Origin: Mammaliicoccus sciuri
GTDB taxonomy: Bacteria; Bacillota; Bacilli; Staphylococcales; Staphylococcaceae
Length of the DNA stretch: 64,000 nucleotides
Reading direction: 5' to 3'
NCBI RefSeq assembly: GCF_025561425.1
Contig: NZ_CP094824.1
Coordinates: 1,178,001 to 1,242,000, forward strand
In this document: one piece after another, positions 53,873 through 63,115 of the stretch
How the letters are laid out: each line of letters starts with the position of its first letter
Numbering within the stretch: the first letter of the stretch is position 1
Translations under genes and position numbers: made by a program
Notes under the pieces: model-generated
Told to the model about the DNA's origin: nothing
Seen by the model: only the letters and a program-made list of their open reading frames with translations
Databases searched by the model: none

Positions 53873-54327
53873 AAATAAGCATTCTCTAATCGAAGATTTT
53901 CATTTTCTAGCTCTAACTCTTTTTCTCGTGATAGGTTTTGATTAGATTTCTTCTGTTTCTTCTTTTTCATGGGAGGTCGTCCTTTCGGCTTTTCGAGTCC
54001 TTCCACACCTTCTTTGTCATATATCTTTTTCCATCGCACAATAATAGATGGGGTATTTAGGCCAAATTTAATCGCTGTATCTTGGAAGGAATCGCCTGTT
54101 CTTTTCATATAGTTTAATACATTTATTTTGAATGTAACAGAATAAACTGTCTTTTTCTGTTTCTTTTTAATGCCATCTACACCGAATGATTGAAAGGCTT
54201 TTACCCATGTTCGTATAATAATTTTATCAGGTATATTATATTTTTTAGCTAATTTTCGATAACCATAATGGCCATCTAGATAATCTCTTACAACTTTCAA
54301 CTTAAATTCATCACTATATTTTGTCAT
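53776..54327 (-). CDS. IS3-family transposase OrfA
   Basis: The 183-aa product has two HTH segments (FKLKVVRDYLDGHYGYRKLAKKYNIPDKIIIRTWVKAFQSFG and SFQDTAIKFGLNTPSIIVRWKKIY), a Pro/Lys-rich linker and a leucine-zipper coil (REKELELENENLRLENAYLKKL). It overlaps orfB in -1 phase. Confidence 0.92.
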   Translation of the reverse strand: MTKYSDEFKLKVVRDYLDGHYGYRKLAKKYNIPDKIIIRTWVKAFQSFGVDGIKKKQKKTVYSVTFKINVLNYMKRTGDSFQDTAIKFGLNTPSIIVRWKKIYDKEGVEGLEKPKGRPPMKKKKQKKSNQNLSREKELELENENLRLENAYLKKLNAFRENPSAFLEKHKQQWHSNSKKKDSN

Positions 54328-54384
54328 ATTAAAACACCCCCTAAAGTTAGTTTTTTTACTCTAACTTTAGGGGTGCAGTACCAA

Positions 54385-54415
54385 ACCTGAGACGAAATTT
54401 GTCTCAGGTTTTTCT
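54385..54415. terminator. Terminator hairpin at the cutC/IS boundary
   Basis: AAACCTGAGAC (54385-54395) pairs with GTCTCAGGTTT (54403-54413). For minus-strand cutC the T tract is cut short to TTT by the IS end; on the + strand T5 follows. Confidence 0.75.
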
Positions 54416-54417
54416 AA

Positions 54418-55047
54418 TTATACGATTTTTGTACCGTGTACTTCATCGAATGGTATGTCTTCTATGAGTTGAGATAAGTTATCTTTATTGAGTCCGCCAC
54501 CTGGCATGATTGTGATATTGCCTTTTGAGTGAATCAACAACTTACCTAAATGGTTAATGTTATCAAATATCACACTATCACTAGGTCCGCCATGTGTGAG
54601 TAGGCGACTGAATTGGTGTTTAATTAACCAGTCTAATGATTTTAATTGATGATATGGATTAATAGAATCAAACGCCATATGACAAACGGCGGGTATGATA
54701 CCACATGTTTCTTTTAATGCTTTCATCTTCCATTCGTCAAGATGTCCGTGTTCATCTAAGCATCCAAATACAAATGCATCAACTTTCAAGTCTTTCAATT
54801 GTAATATATCTTGTCGCATGATTTCATATTCGAAATAATTATAGTTAAAATCTCCACCACGAGGTCTAATCATGACTGCGACTTCGACGTTATGTTGATG
54901 ACATAGTTCTATCGCAATCTTTACCATTCCATAACTTGGTGTTGTACCTCCAACTGAAAGGTTATCGCAAAGTTCTATTCGATTTGCACCGTTTTTAATC
55001 GCATGTTCAATTTGCGAAATTGTTTCTACACAAGCTTCTTTAATCAT
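54418..55047 (-). CDS. cutC: CutC-family protein (copper homeostasis family)
   Basis: The 209-aa TIM-barrel protein: [103 protein letters not shown]. CutC was linked to copper tolerance in E. coli, but the enzymatic role is unsettled. The start overlaps the end of the upstream peptidase gene by 4 bases, so the two are co-translated. Confidence 0.92.
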   Translation of the reverse strand: MIKEACVETISQIEHAIKNGANRIELCDNLSVGGTTPSYGMVKIAIELCHQHNVEVAVMIRPRGGDFNYNYFEYEIMRQDILQLKDLKVDAFVFGCLDEHGHLDEWKMKALKETCGIIPAVCHMAFDSINPYHQLKSLDWLIKHQFSRLLTHGGPSDSVIFDNINHLGKLLIHSKGNITIMPGGGLNKDNLSQLIEDIPFDEVHGTKIV

Positions 55048-56099
55048 TTTTGGTAGCCTGTTAGTATGCGATGTCCGTCTTCAGTTACAACGATATCGTC
55101 TTCAATTCTAACACCAGCAACACCAGGAACGTATATTCCAGGTTCAACTGTTAATACCATGCCTGGTTTGAATTCATCAGTATTTGCACTTGAAATGTCT
55201 GGGAATTCATGGACGCTTAATCCAAGTCCGTGACCAAGTCTATGTGGGAAGTATTCACCATAACCAGCATTGCTAATAATATCTCTAGCTACTTTATCGC
55301 AGTCAGCAATTTTAGCACCTGGTTTAATCATTTCAATCGCTTGTTTGTTAGCATCAAGTACGACATTGTAAATTTCTTGTGCTTTATCAGAAGGTGTACC
55401 GAATGGAACAGTTCTTGTAATATCTGAACAATAACCTTTATAAATGACACCTAGGTCAAATAGTACATATTCGTTTTCTTTTAAAGTTCTTTCTCCTGGT
55501 GTACCATGAGGAGCTGCTGCATGATCGCCGAATAATACCATAGTATCAAAGCTCATCTTAGAAATACCATGTTGTTTCATAGTTGTTTCAATATGATTTA
55601 ATACTTCAATTTCAGAAACGCCAACTTCTAATTTATCAACGCCAGCTTGAATAGCTAAATCTGCATATTTAGCCGCTTCTTGTAACAACTCAATCTCGTC
55701 ATTTGTTTTTACATTTCTAATATCTTTTAATACTTGATCAATATCAACAATTGTTTCAACATTAAATGCTTTTTCAATTTCACGAAGTCTTTTAACTGAT
55801 AAATGCTCTGACTCAATCGCGAAAGTTTTATAAGATTGTTGTTCAATTAAATCGAATGGTGATTCTGTATCTAAGTATCCAACAATGTTTCCAGTGAAAC
55901 CTGCATTTTTAGCTTCTTCAACTTCCATTTTTGGACAAAATAGTGTTTCTTCACCATCTTTAGTGACTAATAAACTAAATAGACGTTCATGTGGTTCAGA
56001 TAAATAACCTGTTAAATAAAAGATGTTTAAAGGCGTTGTTATCCATGCTGCATCCGCACCTTTATCTTTTAAAAATGTTGCAATTTCATTATGTTCCAT
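55044..56099 (-). CDS. M24-family Xaa-Pro peptidase
   Basis: The 351-aa product has a creatinase-like N-domain and a pita-bread M24 domain with both metal centres: [22 protein letters not shown] (two Asp), [13 protein letters not shown] (His), [12 protein letters not shown] (Glu), VRIEDDIVV (Glu). Predicted cytosolic dipeptidase or aminopeptidase P acting on X-Pro bonds. ATG 56099 after GGGAGG; an upstream start adds only MGGRI, which is the ribosome-binding site translated. Confidence 0.93.
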   Translation of the reverse strand: MEHNEIATFLKDKGADAAWITTPLNIFYLTGYLSEPHERLFSLLVTKDGEETLFCPKMEVEEAKNAGFTGNIVGYLDTESPFDLIEQQSYKTFAIESEHLSVKRLREIEKAFNVETIVDIDQVLKDIRNVKTNDEIELLQEAAKYADLAIQAGVDKLEVGVSEIEVLNHIETTMKQHGISKMSFDTMVLFGDHAAAPHGTPGERTLKENEYVLFDLGVIYKGYCSDITRTVPFGTPSDKAQEIYNVVLDANKQAIEMIKPGAKIADCDKVARDIISNAGYGEYFPHRLGHGLGLSVHEFPDISSANTDEFKPGMVLTVEPGIYVPGVAGVRIEDDIVVTEDGHRILTGYQK

Positions 56100-56149
56100 T
56101 ATTCTTCCTCCCAAATCTCTTTCTTACATCATCATTTTAGACTTCTTGA

Positions 56150-56178
56150 TTCATAAGTTCAAATTTAGGGTATATAAT
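56150..56178 (+). promoter_or_regulatory. Promoter of the UPF0173 hydrolase gene
   Basis: TTCATA (56150-56155), a 17-base spacer, then TATAAT (56173-56178), 33 bases before the ATG. It lies in the divergent gap with the M24 peptidase. Confidence 0.65.
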
Positions 56179-56210
56179 ATACGGAAAAGACAATGTGAGG
56201 AGGGAGATTC

Positions 56211-56900
56211 ATGAAAGTATCATTTCATGGACAATCAGTAATCTATTTTGAAAGTAAAGGACATAAAGTGATTGTGGATCCATTTATAACAGGGAATCCA
56301 TTATCAGATTTGACGGCAGATGAAGTAGAAGCAGATTATATTATATTAACTCATGGTCATGGCGATCATTTAGGTGATACTGTTAGCATAGCAAAAAGAA
56401 CAGGTGCAACTGTTATTGCATTACCTGAAGCGATTGATTATTTATCAAATAAACACGGATTAGAAAACTTACATCCAATGAATATTGGTGGAAATATTGA
56501 ATTTAATTTTGGAAAGGTAAAATATGTACAAGCCTTTCATAGTAATAGCTTTACAGAGGAAGATGGAGAAATCGTCTATTTAGGTATGCCAGCAGGAATT
56601 GTATTAGAAACTGAAGCAGGTACTATTTATCATACAGGTGACACAGGTTTATTCAGCGATATGAAATTAATCGCAGATAGACATCCGGTTGATTTATGTT
56701 TTATTCCGATAGGCGATAACTTTACAATGGGCATTGATGATGCAAGTTATGCAGTTAATGAATTTATTAAGCCGAAAAAAGTAGTACCTATTCATTACGA
56801 TACATTTGATTTTATTAAACAAGACCCTAAAGATTTTGAAAAAGCTGTTATAGAATCAGAAGTTCATATTTTAAAACCTGGTGAATCGGTAGAATTATAA
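56211..56900 (+). CDS. ytkL: UPF0173 metal-dependent hydrolase (YtkL)
   Basis: The 229-aa metallo-beta-lactamase fold protein has the two-metal motif [10 protein letters not shown] (His48, His50, Asp52, His53), later [12 protein letters not shown] and [10 protein letters not shown]. Substrate unknown. The ATG follows AGGAGGGAG. Adjacent to ytoI, as in Bacillus and Staphylococcus. Confidence 0.92.
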   Translation: MKVSFHGQSVIYFESKGHKVIVDPFITGNPLSDLTADEVEADYIILTHGHGDHLGDTVSIAKRTGATVIALPEAIDYLSNKHGLENLHPMNIGGNIEFNFGKVKYVQAFHSNSFTEEDGEIVYLGMPAGIVLETEAGTIYHTGDTGLFSDMKLIADRHPVDLCFIPIGDNFTMGIDDASYAVNEFIKPKKVVPIHYDTFDFIKQDPKDFEKAVIESEVHILKPGESVEL

Positions 56901-56923
56901 ATGAATATGTAAGTAAGTTTAGT

Positions 56924-56955
56924 AAGCTGAGATGATTTTGTCGTCTCAGCTTTTA
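56924..56955 (+). terminator. Terminator after ytkL
   Basis: AAGCTGAGA pairs with TCTCAGCTT around TGATTTTGTCG, then TTAAG. It isolates ytkL from ytoI. Confidence 0.78.
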
Positions 56956-57095
56956 AGTTTAGCAAGTAAATCTGTATTTAAGACTTAATTTAATAAGCGT
57001 TGTTTCAATCTTTTATTAAATTTTTAAGATATCATTTAAGACATTAAAAATGTATAATAGAAAGTAATTCATAAAATTTGATAGAGGGTATAAAC

Positions 57096-58391
57096 ATGAC
57101 GAAACATGAGCAAATTATTAAGTATATTGAATCGTTATCTGTTGGACATAAAATCTCTGTCAGACAGATAGCAAAAGATTTAAATGTCTCTGAAGGTACA
57201 GCTTATCGTGCAATTAAAGAAGCGGATAATCAAGGGCTTGTAGCATCTATTGATAGAGTAGGGACAGTTAGAATTGAGAGAAAATCTAGAGAACAAATTG
57301 AAAATTTAACATTTAATGAAATTGTTAAAATTGTAGATGGGCAAGTATTGGGCGGTAAACAAGGTTTATATAAAACTTTATCAAAATTTGCAATAGGCGC
57401 AATGGAATTAAATGATGTCGTTAAATATTTAACTAAAAATACTTTACTGATTGTTGGTAATAGAGCAGATGTACAAATGGAAGCTTTAAAAAGAGGTTCT
57501 GCCGTGTTAATTACAGGTGGTTTTGAAGCCCATGAAGATATTATAAACTATGCTGATGAACACAAACTTCCAATTATTTCTTCTAATTATGATACATTTT
57601 TAGTTGCCAATATTATTAACAGAGCCATATATGATCAAATGATTAAAAAAGAAATTTTAATGGTTGAAGATATCATGATCCCAATTGAATCAACTTCTTA
57701 TTTAGATGATAAACAAAAAGTGCGAGATTGGAATGAATTATCTCAACAAACATCACATACGCGTTTTCCAGTTGTTGATAGCGAAATGAAAGTTGTAGGT
57801 ATTTTAACGAGTAAAGATATTGTAAATGAAGAACAAGATAAAAGTATCAGGACGTTGATGACTAAATCACCTATCATTGCACATTTAAATACGACAATCG
57901 CAACTTGTGCCCATCTTATGATCTGGGAAGGAATTGAATTGTTGCCAGTTGTATCAACCTCTAAAGTATTAATCGGTATCATTTCTCGTGAAGATGTATT
58001 AAAGACGATGCAATTAATGAGTAGACAACCACAAATTGGTGAAACCATTCATGACCAAATTGCAAAACAAATCACAATGGACAATGGTAATGTTGTGGTG
58101 AATATATCTCCACAATTAACAAATCAATTCGGTATGTTAACGAAATCCGTCTATATTGCGGTTATTGAAGAAGCGTTACGTTATGAAATAAGAAAAATGA
58201 AAAAATCAGAAATCATGATTGAACATATAGATATTTATTATTTGAAAACTGTTCAAATCGATGACGATGTAGAAGTGAAGATTACAACATTAGATATCGG
58301 TAGAATATTTGCTAAATTCGAAGTTACAATGGTGAGCGGTAGTGCCACAGTTGCGAAAGCATTACTGATGTGTCAAATTCTCGAAAAATAA
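57096..58391 (+). CDS. ytoI: HTH-DRTGG-CBS-hotdog regulator YtoI
   Basis: The 431-aa, four-module protein has an N-terminal winged HTH (LSVGHKISVRQIAKDLNVSEGTAYRAIKEADNQGLV), a DRTGG domain (about 75-185, AMELNDVVKYL ... GNRADVQMEALKRG), two CBS domains (about 195-310, TRFPVVDSEMKVVGILTSKDIV and LLPVVSTSKVLIGIISREDVL), and a C-terminal thioesterase-like hotdog domain. CBS domains suggest adenine-nucleotide sensing. ATG 57096 after AGAGGG gives MTKHEQIIKYIES. Confidence 0.93.
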   Translation: MTKHEQIIKYIESLSVGHKISVRQIAKDLNVSEGTAYRAIKEADNQGLVASIDRVGTVRIERKSREQIENLTFNEIVKIVDGQVLGGKQGLYKTLSKFAIGAMELNDVVKYLTKNTLLIVGNRADVQMEALKRGSAVLITGGFEAHEDIINYADEHKLPIISSNYDTFLVANIINRAIYDQMIKKEILMVEDIMIPIESTSYLDDKQKVRDWNELSQQTSHTRFPVVDSEMKVVGILTSKDIVNEEQDKSIRTLMTKSPIIAHLNTTIATCAHLMIWEGIELLPVVSTSKVLIGIISREDVLKTMQLMSRQPQIGETIHDQIAKQITMDNGNVVVNISPQLTNQFGMLTKSVYIAVIEEALRYEIRKMKKSEIMIEHIDIYYLKTVQIDDDVEVKITTLDIGRIFAKFEVTMVSGSATVAKALLMCQILEK

Positions 58392-58420
58392 AAAAGCGTT
58401 ATATAATACAACGCTTTTTA
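58391..58420. terminator. Bidirectional terminator between ytoI and ytpI
   Basis: AAAAAGCGTT (58391-58400) pairs with AACGCTTTTT (58410-58419), with A and T tracts usable in both directions for these convergent genes. Confidence 0.85.
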
Positions 58421-58425
58421 AAATA

Positions 58426-58776
58426 TTATTGATGTTTTTTTTGTTCGAATTCTTCCCAAGCTTTGTTCTCGATAGGTAAGTTACCTTTAAAGTATTTACT
58501 TGCTCTATAGCCATAAGATACGTTTAAAATACCAAAGAATAATAATACTAAAACAATAATATAAGTGACTAATGTTGGGAATAACAATACTTGGTCTGCT
58601 GCAAAGGCAATCATAAATATACCAAAGTAAAATCTTGAACGCGCTTTATGATAAGCTTTTCTAACGTCACGTTTCGTTCTAAATGAACGTGCTAAATTTA
58701 AAATAGCAAATATTAAAGCAATAATCATAACAGTTACTGCCAAAGCAACAAGTGTAGACATAATTTCAGATGACAT
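58426..58776 (-). CDS. ytpI: YtpI-like small membrane protein
   Basis: The 116-aa product has three hydrophobic segments (LVALAVTVMIIALIFAILNLA, FYFGIFMIAFAADQVLLF, LVTYIIVLVLLFFGILNVSYG) and a charged tail. Position between ytoI and nrnA on the opposite strand matches Bacillus and Staphylococcus. Function unknown. AGGAGGAATC site. Confidence 0.88.
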   Translation of the reverse strand: MSSEIMSTLVALAVTVMIIALIFAILNLARSFRTKRDVRKAYHKARSRFYFGIFMIAFAADQVLLFPTLVTYIIVLVLLFFGILNVSYGYRASKYFKGNLPIENKAWEEFEQKKHQ

Positions 58777-58850
58777 GTTTGATTCCTCCTACCAAGTCGA
58801 ATTATATCAATTAATAAAATATAAGTAAATATAAAGAAAGAAGGATCACA

Positions 58851-59777
58851 ATGGAAGAAATATTAAATAAAATAAAGCAATATGAAACAATTATCATACA
58901 TAGGCATGTTAGACCAGACCCTGATGCATATGGCTCTCAATTAGGCTTGAAATATATATTACAAGAGGCTTTTCCTGAAAAGCATATATATGCAGTCGGT
59001 CAACCTGAACCGACGCTAACATTTATTGGAGATTTGGATGAAATTGCAGATGACACATATAATGGCGCGCTTGTGATTGTGTGTGATACAGCAAACGCAC
59101 TACGTATAGATGATAATCGCTATAATACTGGTGACGAATTAATTAAGATTGACCATCATCCACCAGTAGACTCATATGGTGATATTAATTTTGTAAATAC
59201 AGAATCATCATCTACAAGTGAAATTATCTTTGATTTAAATAAATCATGGAATTTAAATGATTCAAACGTAAGTGATAAAGCAAGTAGAGTCTTATATTTA
59301 GGGATTGTTGGTGACACAGGTAGATTCTTATTTGATAATACGTCTACACATACAATGGAAGTTGCAGCAGAGTTAATGACGAAAGAATTCGAACGTACTC
59401 AATTACTTAACCAATTGAGTGAAAGAGAGCCGGCTTTACTTCACTTCCAAGGATATATTCTTCAGAATTTCAAATATGATGGTGAAGGATTCTGCTCAAT
59501 TAAAATTACGAAAGATATACTTGAACAATTCAACTTAAAACCTAACGAAGCTTCATTATTCGTGAATACTGTTTCAGATATTAAAGGATTAAAAGCATGG
59601 GTATTTGCTGTCGATGAAGGTAAAGAAATAAGATGTAGAATTCGTTCAAAAGGCATAAAAATTAATCATATCGCAGCTAAATATAACGGTGGAGGACATC
59701 CAAATGCTTCAGGTGCATCTGTATATAGTTGGGAAGAGTTTGATGCATTAGCAGCAGATATTAAATCTGAAATATAG
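58851..59777 (+). CDS. nrnA: DHH-DHHA1 nanoRNase/pAp phosphatase NrnA
   Basis: Degrades 2-5 nt RNAs and 3'-phosphoadenosine 5'-phosphate. It is 308 aa: [43 protein letters not shown] (DHH), and DHHA1 motif [13 protein letters not shown]. It lies 11 bases upstream of dnaE in one transcript. Confidence 0.96.
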   Translation: MEEILNKIKQYETIIIHRHVRPDPDAYGSQLGLKYILQEAFPEKHIYAVGQPEPTLTFIGDLDEIADDTYNGALVIVCDTANALRIDDNRYNTGDELIKIDHHPPVDSYGDINFVNTESSSTSEIIFDLNKSWNLNDSNVSDKASRVLYLGIVGDTGRFLFDNTSTHTMEVAAELMTKEFERTQLLNQLSEREPALLHFQGYILQNFKYDGEGFCSIKITKDILEQFNLKPNEASLFVNTVSDIKGLKAWVFAVDEGKEIRCRIRSKGIKINHIAAKYNGGGHPNASGASVYSWEEFDALAADIKSEI

Positions 59778-59788
59778 GAGGTGAGCGC

Positions 59789-62700
59789 ATGGTAAGTCAT
59801 TTAAATATTCATTCATCATATGATTTGCTCAATTCAAGTATAAGAATCCCAGATGTTGTTCAAAAAGCTAAAAATGAAAATTATCAAGCGCTTGCTCTTA
59901 CAGATTTAAATGTTCTGCACGGTGCTTTACAATTTTATGATGCATGTATAAAAGAAAATATAAAACCAATCTTCGGATTAACTATTTATTTAGATGACCA
60001 ACTTAATCAAGTTGAATGTGTGGTCTTAGCTAAAAATAAAACAGGCTACCATAATTTAATTAAGTTATCGTCTGCTATATCCATTAAAGAACGATTTTCA
60101 GCACCCATTGATTGGGTTAATGCTTATTCAGAAGGTCTTATAATCATTGGTAAACAAATCAATGAAGCCAACTATTATTTATTCCAAGCTATAACAATCG
60201 AGGATCATGATAAATATATTTCTCATGATTCTGCGATTGATATGGATCATAAAAAAGTCTTTATGAAGTCGGCACTTTATTTGAATGAAGATGATGGTGA
60301 TAGTTTAATTGCACTTCACGCAATTAAAAATAATGAAAAATTAACGATGAGTGATTTTCAACAAAATTTAAATCATCATTTTCTAACTAAAGAAGATATA
60401 TCGCAAATTAATATAGATGAAGCGTACATACAAAATACAGATGAAATAGCTCAAAAATGTCAGGTCGAAATTGAATATCATCAAGATTTATTACCAAAAT
60501 ATAAAACGCCTGATAATCAATCAAGTGATGAATATCTTTGGGAATTATTAATGATGAATAAATCGAAGTATCCACAATTTAATGAAGTATATGAAAAAAG
60601 ACTTCAATACGAATACGATATTATTGTAAAAATGGGTTATTCAGATTATTTTCTTATCGTTAGTGACTTAATCAATTATGCGAAAGAGCAAAATGTATTA
60701 GTTGGACCAGGACGTGGTTCATCTGGTGGGTCTCTTGTTAGTTTTATTTTAAATATTACAACTATTGATCCGATCGAATTTGATTTGTTATTTGAAAGGT
60801 TTTTAAACCCAGAACGTGTGACGATGCCCGATATAGATATCGACTTTCAAGATACTAAACGCGATAAAGTGATTCAATATGTGCAAGAAAAATACGGTGA
60901 TAATCGTGTTGCCGGTATTGTAACCTATGGACATCTTCAAGCGAGAGCAGTAGCAAGAGATGTAGGTAGAATATTGCAGTTTGATGACGCTACACTCAAT
61001 TACATTTCAAAATTGATTCCGCATAAATTGGGTATTACGTTAAATGAAGCATATGAAGATGAGGCGTTTAAACAATTTGTTAACCAGAATCATTTGCATG
61101 AAAAATGGTTTCAACTAAGTAAACAATTAGAAGGTTTACCGAGACATACTTCTACGCATGCAGCAGGTATCATTATTAATGATCAGTCTTTACACCAATT
61201 TGTACCTACAATGATGGGTGATACAGGTGTCTTAACGCAGTGGACTATGACAGAAACTGAAAAGATCGGTTTATTAAAAATTGACTTTCTTGGTTTAAGA
61301 AATTTATCGATTATACAACAAGTCGTCAATCAAGTAAAATATCAAGAAAATCAAATTGTAGATATTGAAAAAATTCCTTTTGATGATCCTAAAGTCTTTC
61401 AACTATTGTCTAAAGGTGAAACAACAGGTATTTTCCAACTTGAATCTCAAGGTGTTAGAAGTGTATTAAAAAGGTTAAAGCCTGACCATTTTCTCGATAT
61501 TGTAGCAGTTACCTCTTTATATAGACCTGGACCAATGGAAGAAATACCAACATATATTAAAAGACGTAGACAAAATGCAGAGATAGAATATTTACATCCA
61601 GACTTAAAAGAGATATTGAAATCAACATATGGCGTTATTATTTATCAAGAACAGATTATGCAGATCGCAAGTAAGTTCGCAGGATTCTCATATGGTGAAG
61701 CGGATATTTTGAGACGTGCGATGAGTAAGAAGAATAGAGCAGTATTGGAAAATGAAAGAAAACATTTTGTGAATGGTAGCTTAGAAAGAGGTTACGAGGA
61801 AACAACAGCTGTAAAAATATTTGATTTAATACTGAAGTTTGCAGACTATGGTTATCCAAAAGCACATGCTGTAGCATATAGTAAAATTGCGTATATCATG
61901 ACTTATTTGAAAGTCCATTATCCGACATACTTTTATGCTGCGATTCTTTCTAATGTAGTTGGAAATGAAGTTAAGACAGAACAAATGGTGACGGAACTTA
62001 AAAGAATTGGTGTGAAAATATATCCACCGTCCATTAATCATAGTGAATGGTTCTATAAAGCAACTAAAAAAGGTATATATACGTCGCTTGGTGCAATTAA
62101 AAGCGTTGGTTATCAAAGTGTAAAAGTGATCGTTGATGAAAGAAAAGCAAACGGAACGTACAAAGATATGTTTGATCTTGTACATCGATTACCGACTAAA
62201 GCTAAAAGTAAAAAAATGATACAAGCACTTATATATGCTGGTGCTTTAGATGATTTTGGTCAGACTAGAGCGACATTGTTACAGTCTATTGACGATGTTT
62301 ATGAAAGTAGCGAGTCTGTCGGAGATTCTAATAATTTATTGAAAGAATTAGGTTTAAACGTCAAAAAAGAATTTAAAGAAGTTGAAGAAATGCCTAATCT
62401 TATGAAAAGTGAATATGAAAAAGAATACTTAGGGTTCTATGCAACTGAGCATCCAATCATTTCATTATTCAATCAACATCAATATTTATCGATATATCCA
62501 TTAAGAATAGACCATAATAAAGTACCGATGCTCGTAATGATTGCGTCACTAAGAAAAATTAGAACTAAAAAAGGTCAAAATATGGCTTTCGTCAATTTAA
62601 TAGACGGATTAAATGAAGTTGAAGGTGTTATATTCCCTGATGCATATAAACAAATTGAAACAACTGATATCATCAATGTCCCAGTAATTATCAATGGCAA

Positions 62701-62980
62701 ATTTGAAAAAAGAAATGGTAAGACACAAATTATTATTAATCAAATAGATACATTAGAAGCATTTAAACAACATAAATTTAATACGACAAAAGAAGTCGTC
62801 GTAAGAAATGTAGAAGATTTAGCAGAGTGGATTACAAAAGACCACGATCCTCAAATTAAAGTAACGTATTTTAATGATAAAGATTATAGTTCAAAAATGC
62901 TTGGCTATTTAAACTTAAATCATGGTAATTTCGAAGAATTTATTCATAAAATCGGTTATGAAAATGTACGCCTTTTATAG
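59789..62980 (+). CDS. dnaE: DNA polymerase III subunit alpha, DnaE type
   Basis: Second replicative polymerase of Firmicutes, extending RNA primers on the lagging strand. It is 1063 aa with an N-terminal PHP domain whose metal-site motifs look degenerate (HLNIHSSYDLL, ALTDLNVLHGALQF). Palm aspartates are in PDIDIDFQD (Asp348, Asp350). VGPGRGSSGGSLVSF, RHTSTHAAGIIINDQ and RAMSKKNRAVLENERKHF follow, then tandem HhH, OB fold (FVNLIDGLNEVEGVIF) and a C-terminal region. No exonuclease insert. AGGAGGTGAG site. Confidence 0.98.
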   Translation: MVSHLNIHSSYDLLNSSIRIPDVVQKAKNENYQALALTDLNVLHGALQFYDACIKENIKPIFGLTIYLDDQLNQVECVVLAKNKTGYHNLIKLSSAISIKERFSAPIDWVNAYSEGLIIIGKQINEANYYLFQAITIEDHDKYISHDSAIDMDHKKVFMKSALYLNEDDGDSLIALHAIKNNEKLTMSDFQQNLNHHFLTKEDISQINIDEAYIQNTDEIAQKCQVEIEYHQDLLPKYKTPDNQSSDEYLWELLMMNKSKYPQFNEVYEKRLQYEYDIIVKMGYSDYFLIVSDLINYAKEQNVLVGPGRGSSGGSLVSFILNITTIDPIEFDLLFERFLNPERVTMPDIDIDFQDTKRDKVIQYVQEKYGDNRVAGIVTYGHLQARAVARDVGRILQFDDATLNYISKLIPHKLGITLNEAYEDEAFKQFVNQNHLHEKWFQLSKQLEGLPRHTSTHAAGIIINDQSLHQFVPTMMGDTGVLTQWTMTETEKIGLLKIDFLGLRNLSIIQQVVNQVKYQENQIVDIEKIPFDDPKVFQLLSKGETTGIFQLESQGVRSVLKRLKPDHFLDIVAVTSLYRPGPMEEIPTYIKRRRQNAEIEYLHPDLKEILKSTYGVIIYQEQIMQIASKFAGFSYGEADILRRAMSKKNRAVLENERKHFVNGSLERGYEETTAVKIFDLILKFADYGYPKAHAVAYSKIAYIMTYLKVHYPTYFYAAILSNVVGNEVKTEQMVTELKRIGVKIYPPSINHSEWFYKATKKGIYTSLGAIKSVGYQSVKVIVDERKANGTYKDMFDLVHRLPTKAKSKKMIQALIYAGALDDFGQTRATLLQSIDDVYESSESVGDSNNLLKELGLNVKKEFKEVEEMPNLMKSEYEKEYLGFYATEHPIISLFNQHQYLSIYPLRIDHNKVPMLVMIASLRKIRTKKGQNMAFVNLIDGLNEVEGVIFPDAYKQIETTDIINVPVIINGKFEKRNGKTQIIINQIDTLEAFKQHKFNTTKEVVVRNVEDLAEWITKDHDPQIKVTYFNDKDYSSKMLGYLNLNHGNFEEFIHKIGYENVRLL

Positions 62981-63011
62981 TCTTTATTAATTAAATAATT
63001 TATGATATAGT

Positions 63012-63050
63012 ATTCTTCATGGTGGTCTGACCACTATGAAGAATTTTTTT
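63012..63050 (+). terminator. Terminator after dnaE
   Basis: ATTCTTCATGGTGG and CCACTATGAAGAAT pair with one mismatch around TCTGA, then T7. Confidence 0.88.
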
Positions 63051-63115
63051 AATTTAATTATAGAAATTTAATGTATAATAAAGGGATAGATACATACAAT
63101 GAAGGGATGATTATT

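Larger units (their letters stand above)
52919..54384 (-). mobile_element. Complete IS3-family (IS150-like) element, copy 2
   Basis: The terminal repeats are GGTAGTGCCCCCCCAAAGTTAGAGT on the left and the complement of ACTCTAACTTTAGGGGTGCAGTACC on the right. orfA and orfB overlap with a -1 slippery site. The orfB product is identical to the truncated copy 1 at 1974-2959. No convincing direct target repeat was found (ATT and AAC flank it). It lies directly against the cutC terminator hairpin. Confidence 0.92.

Noticed and set aside
1974-54384. Two IS copies read as a composite transposon
   Set aside because: Copy 1 lacks one end, and the enclosed 50 kb is essential core genome in normal order, not cargo.
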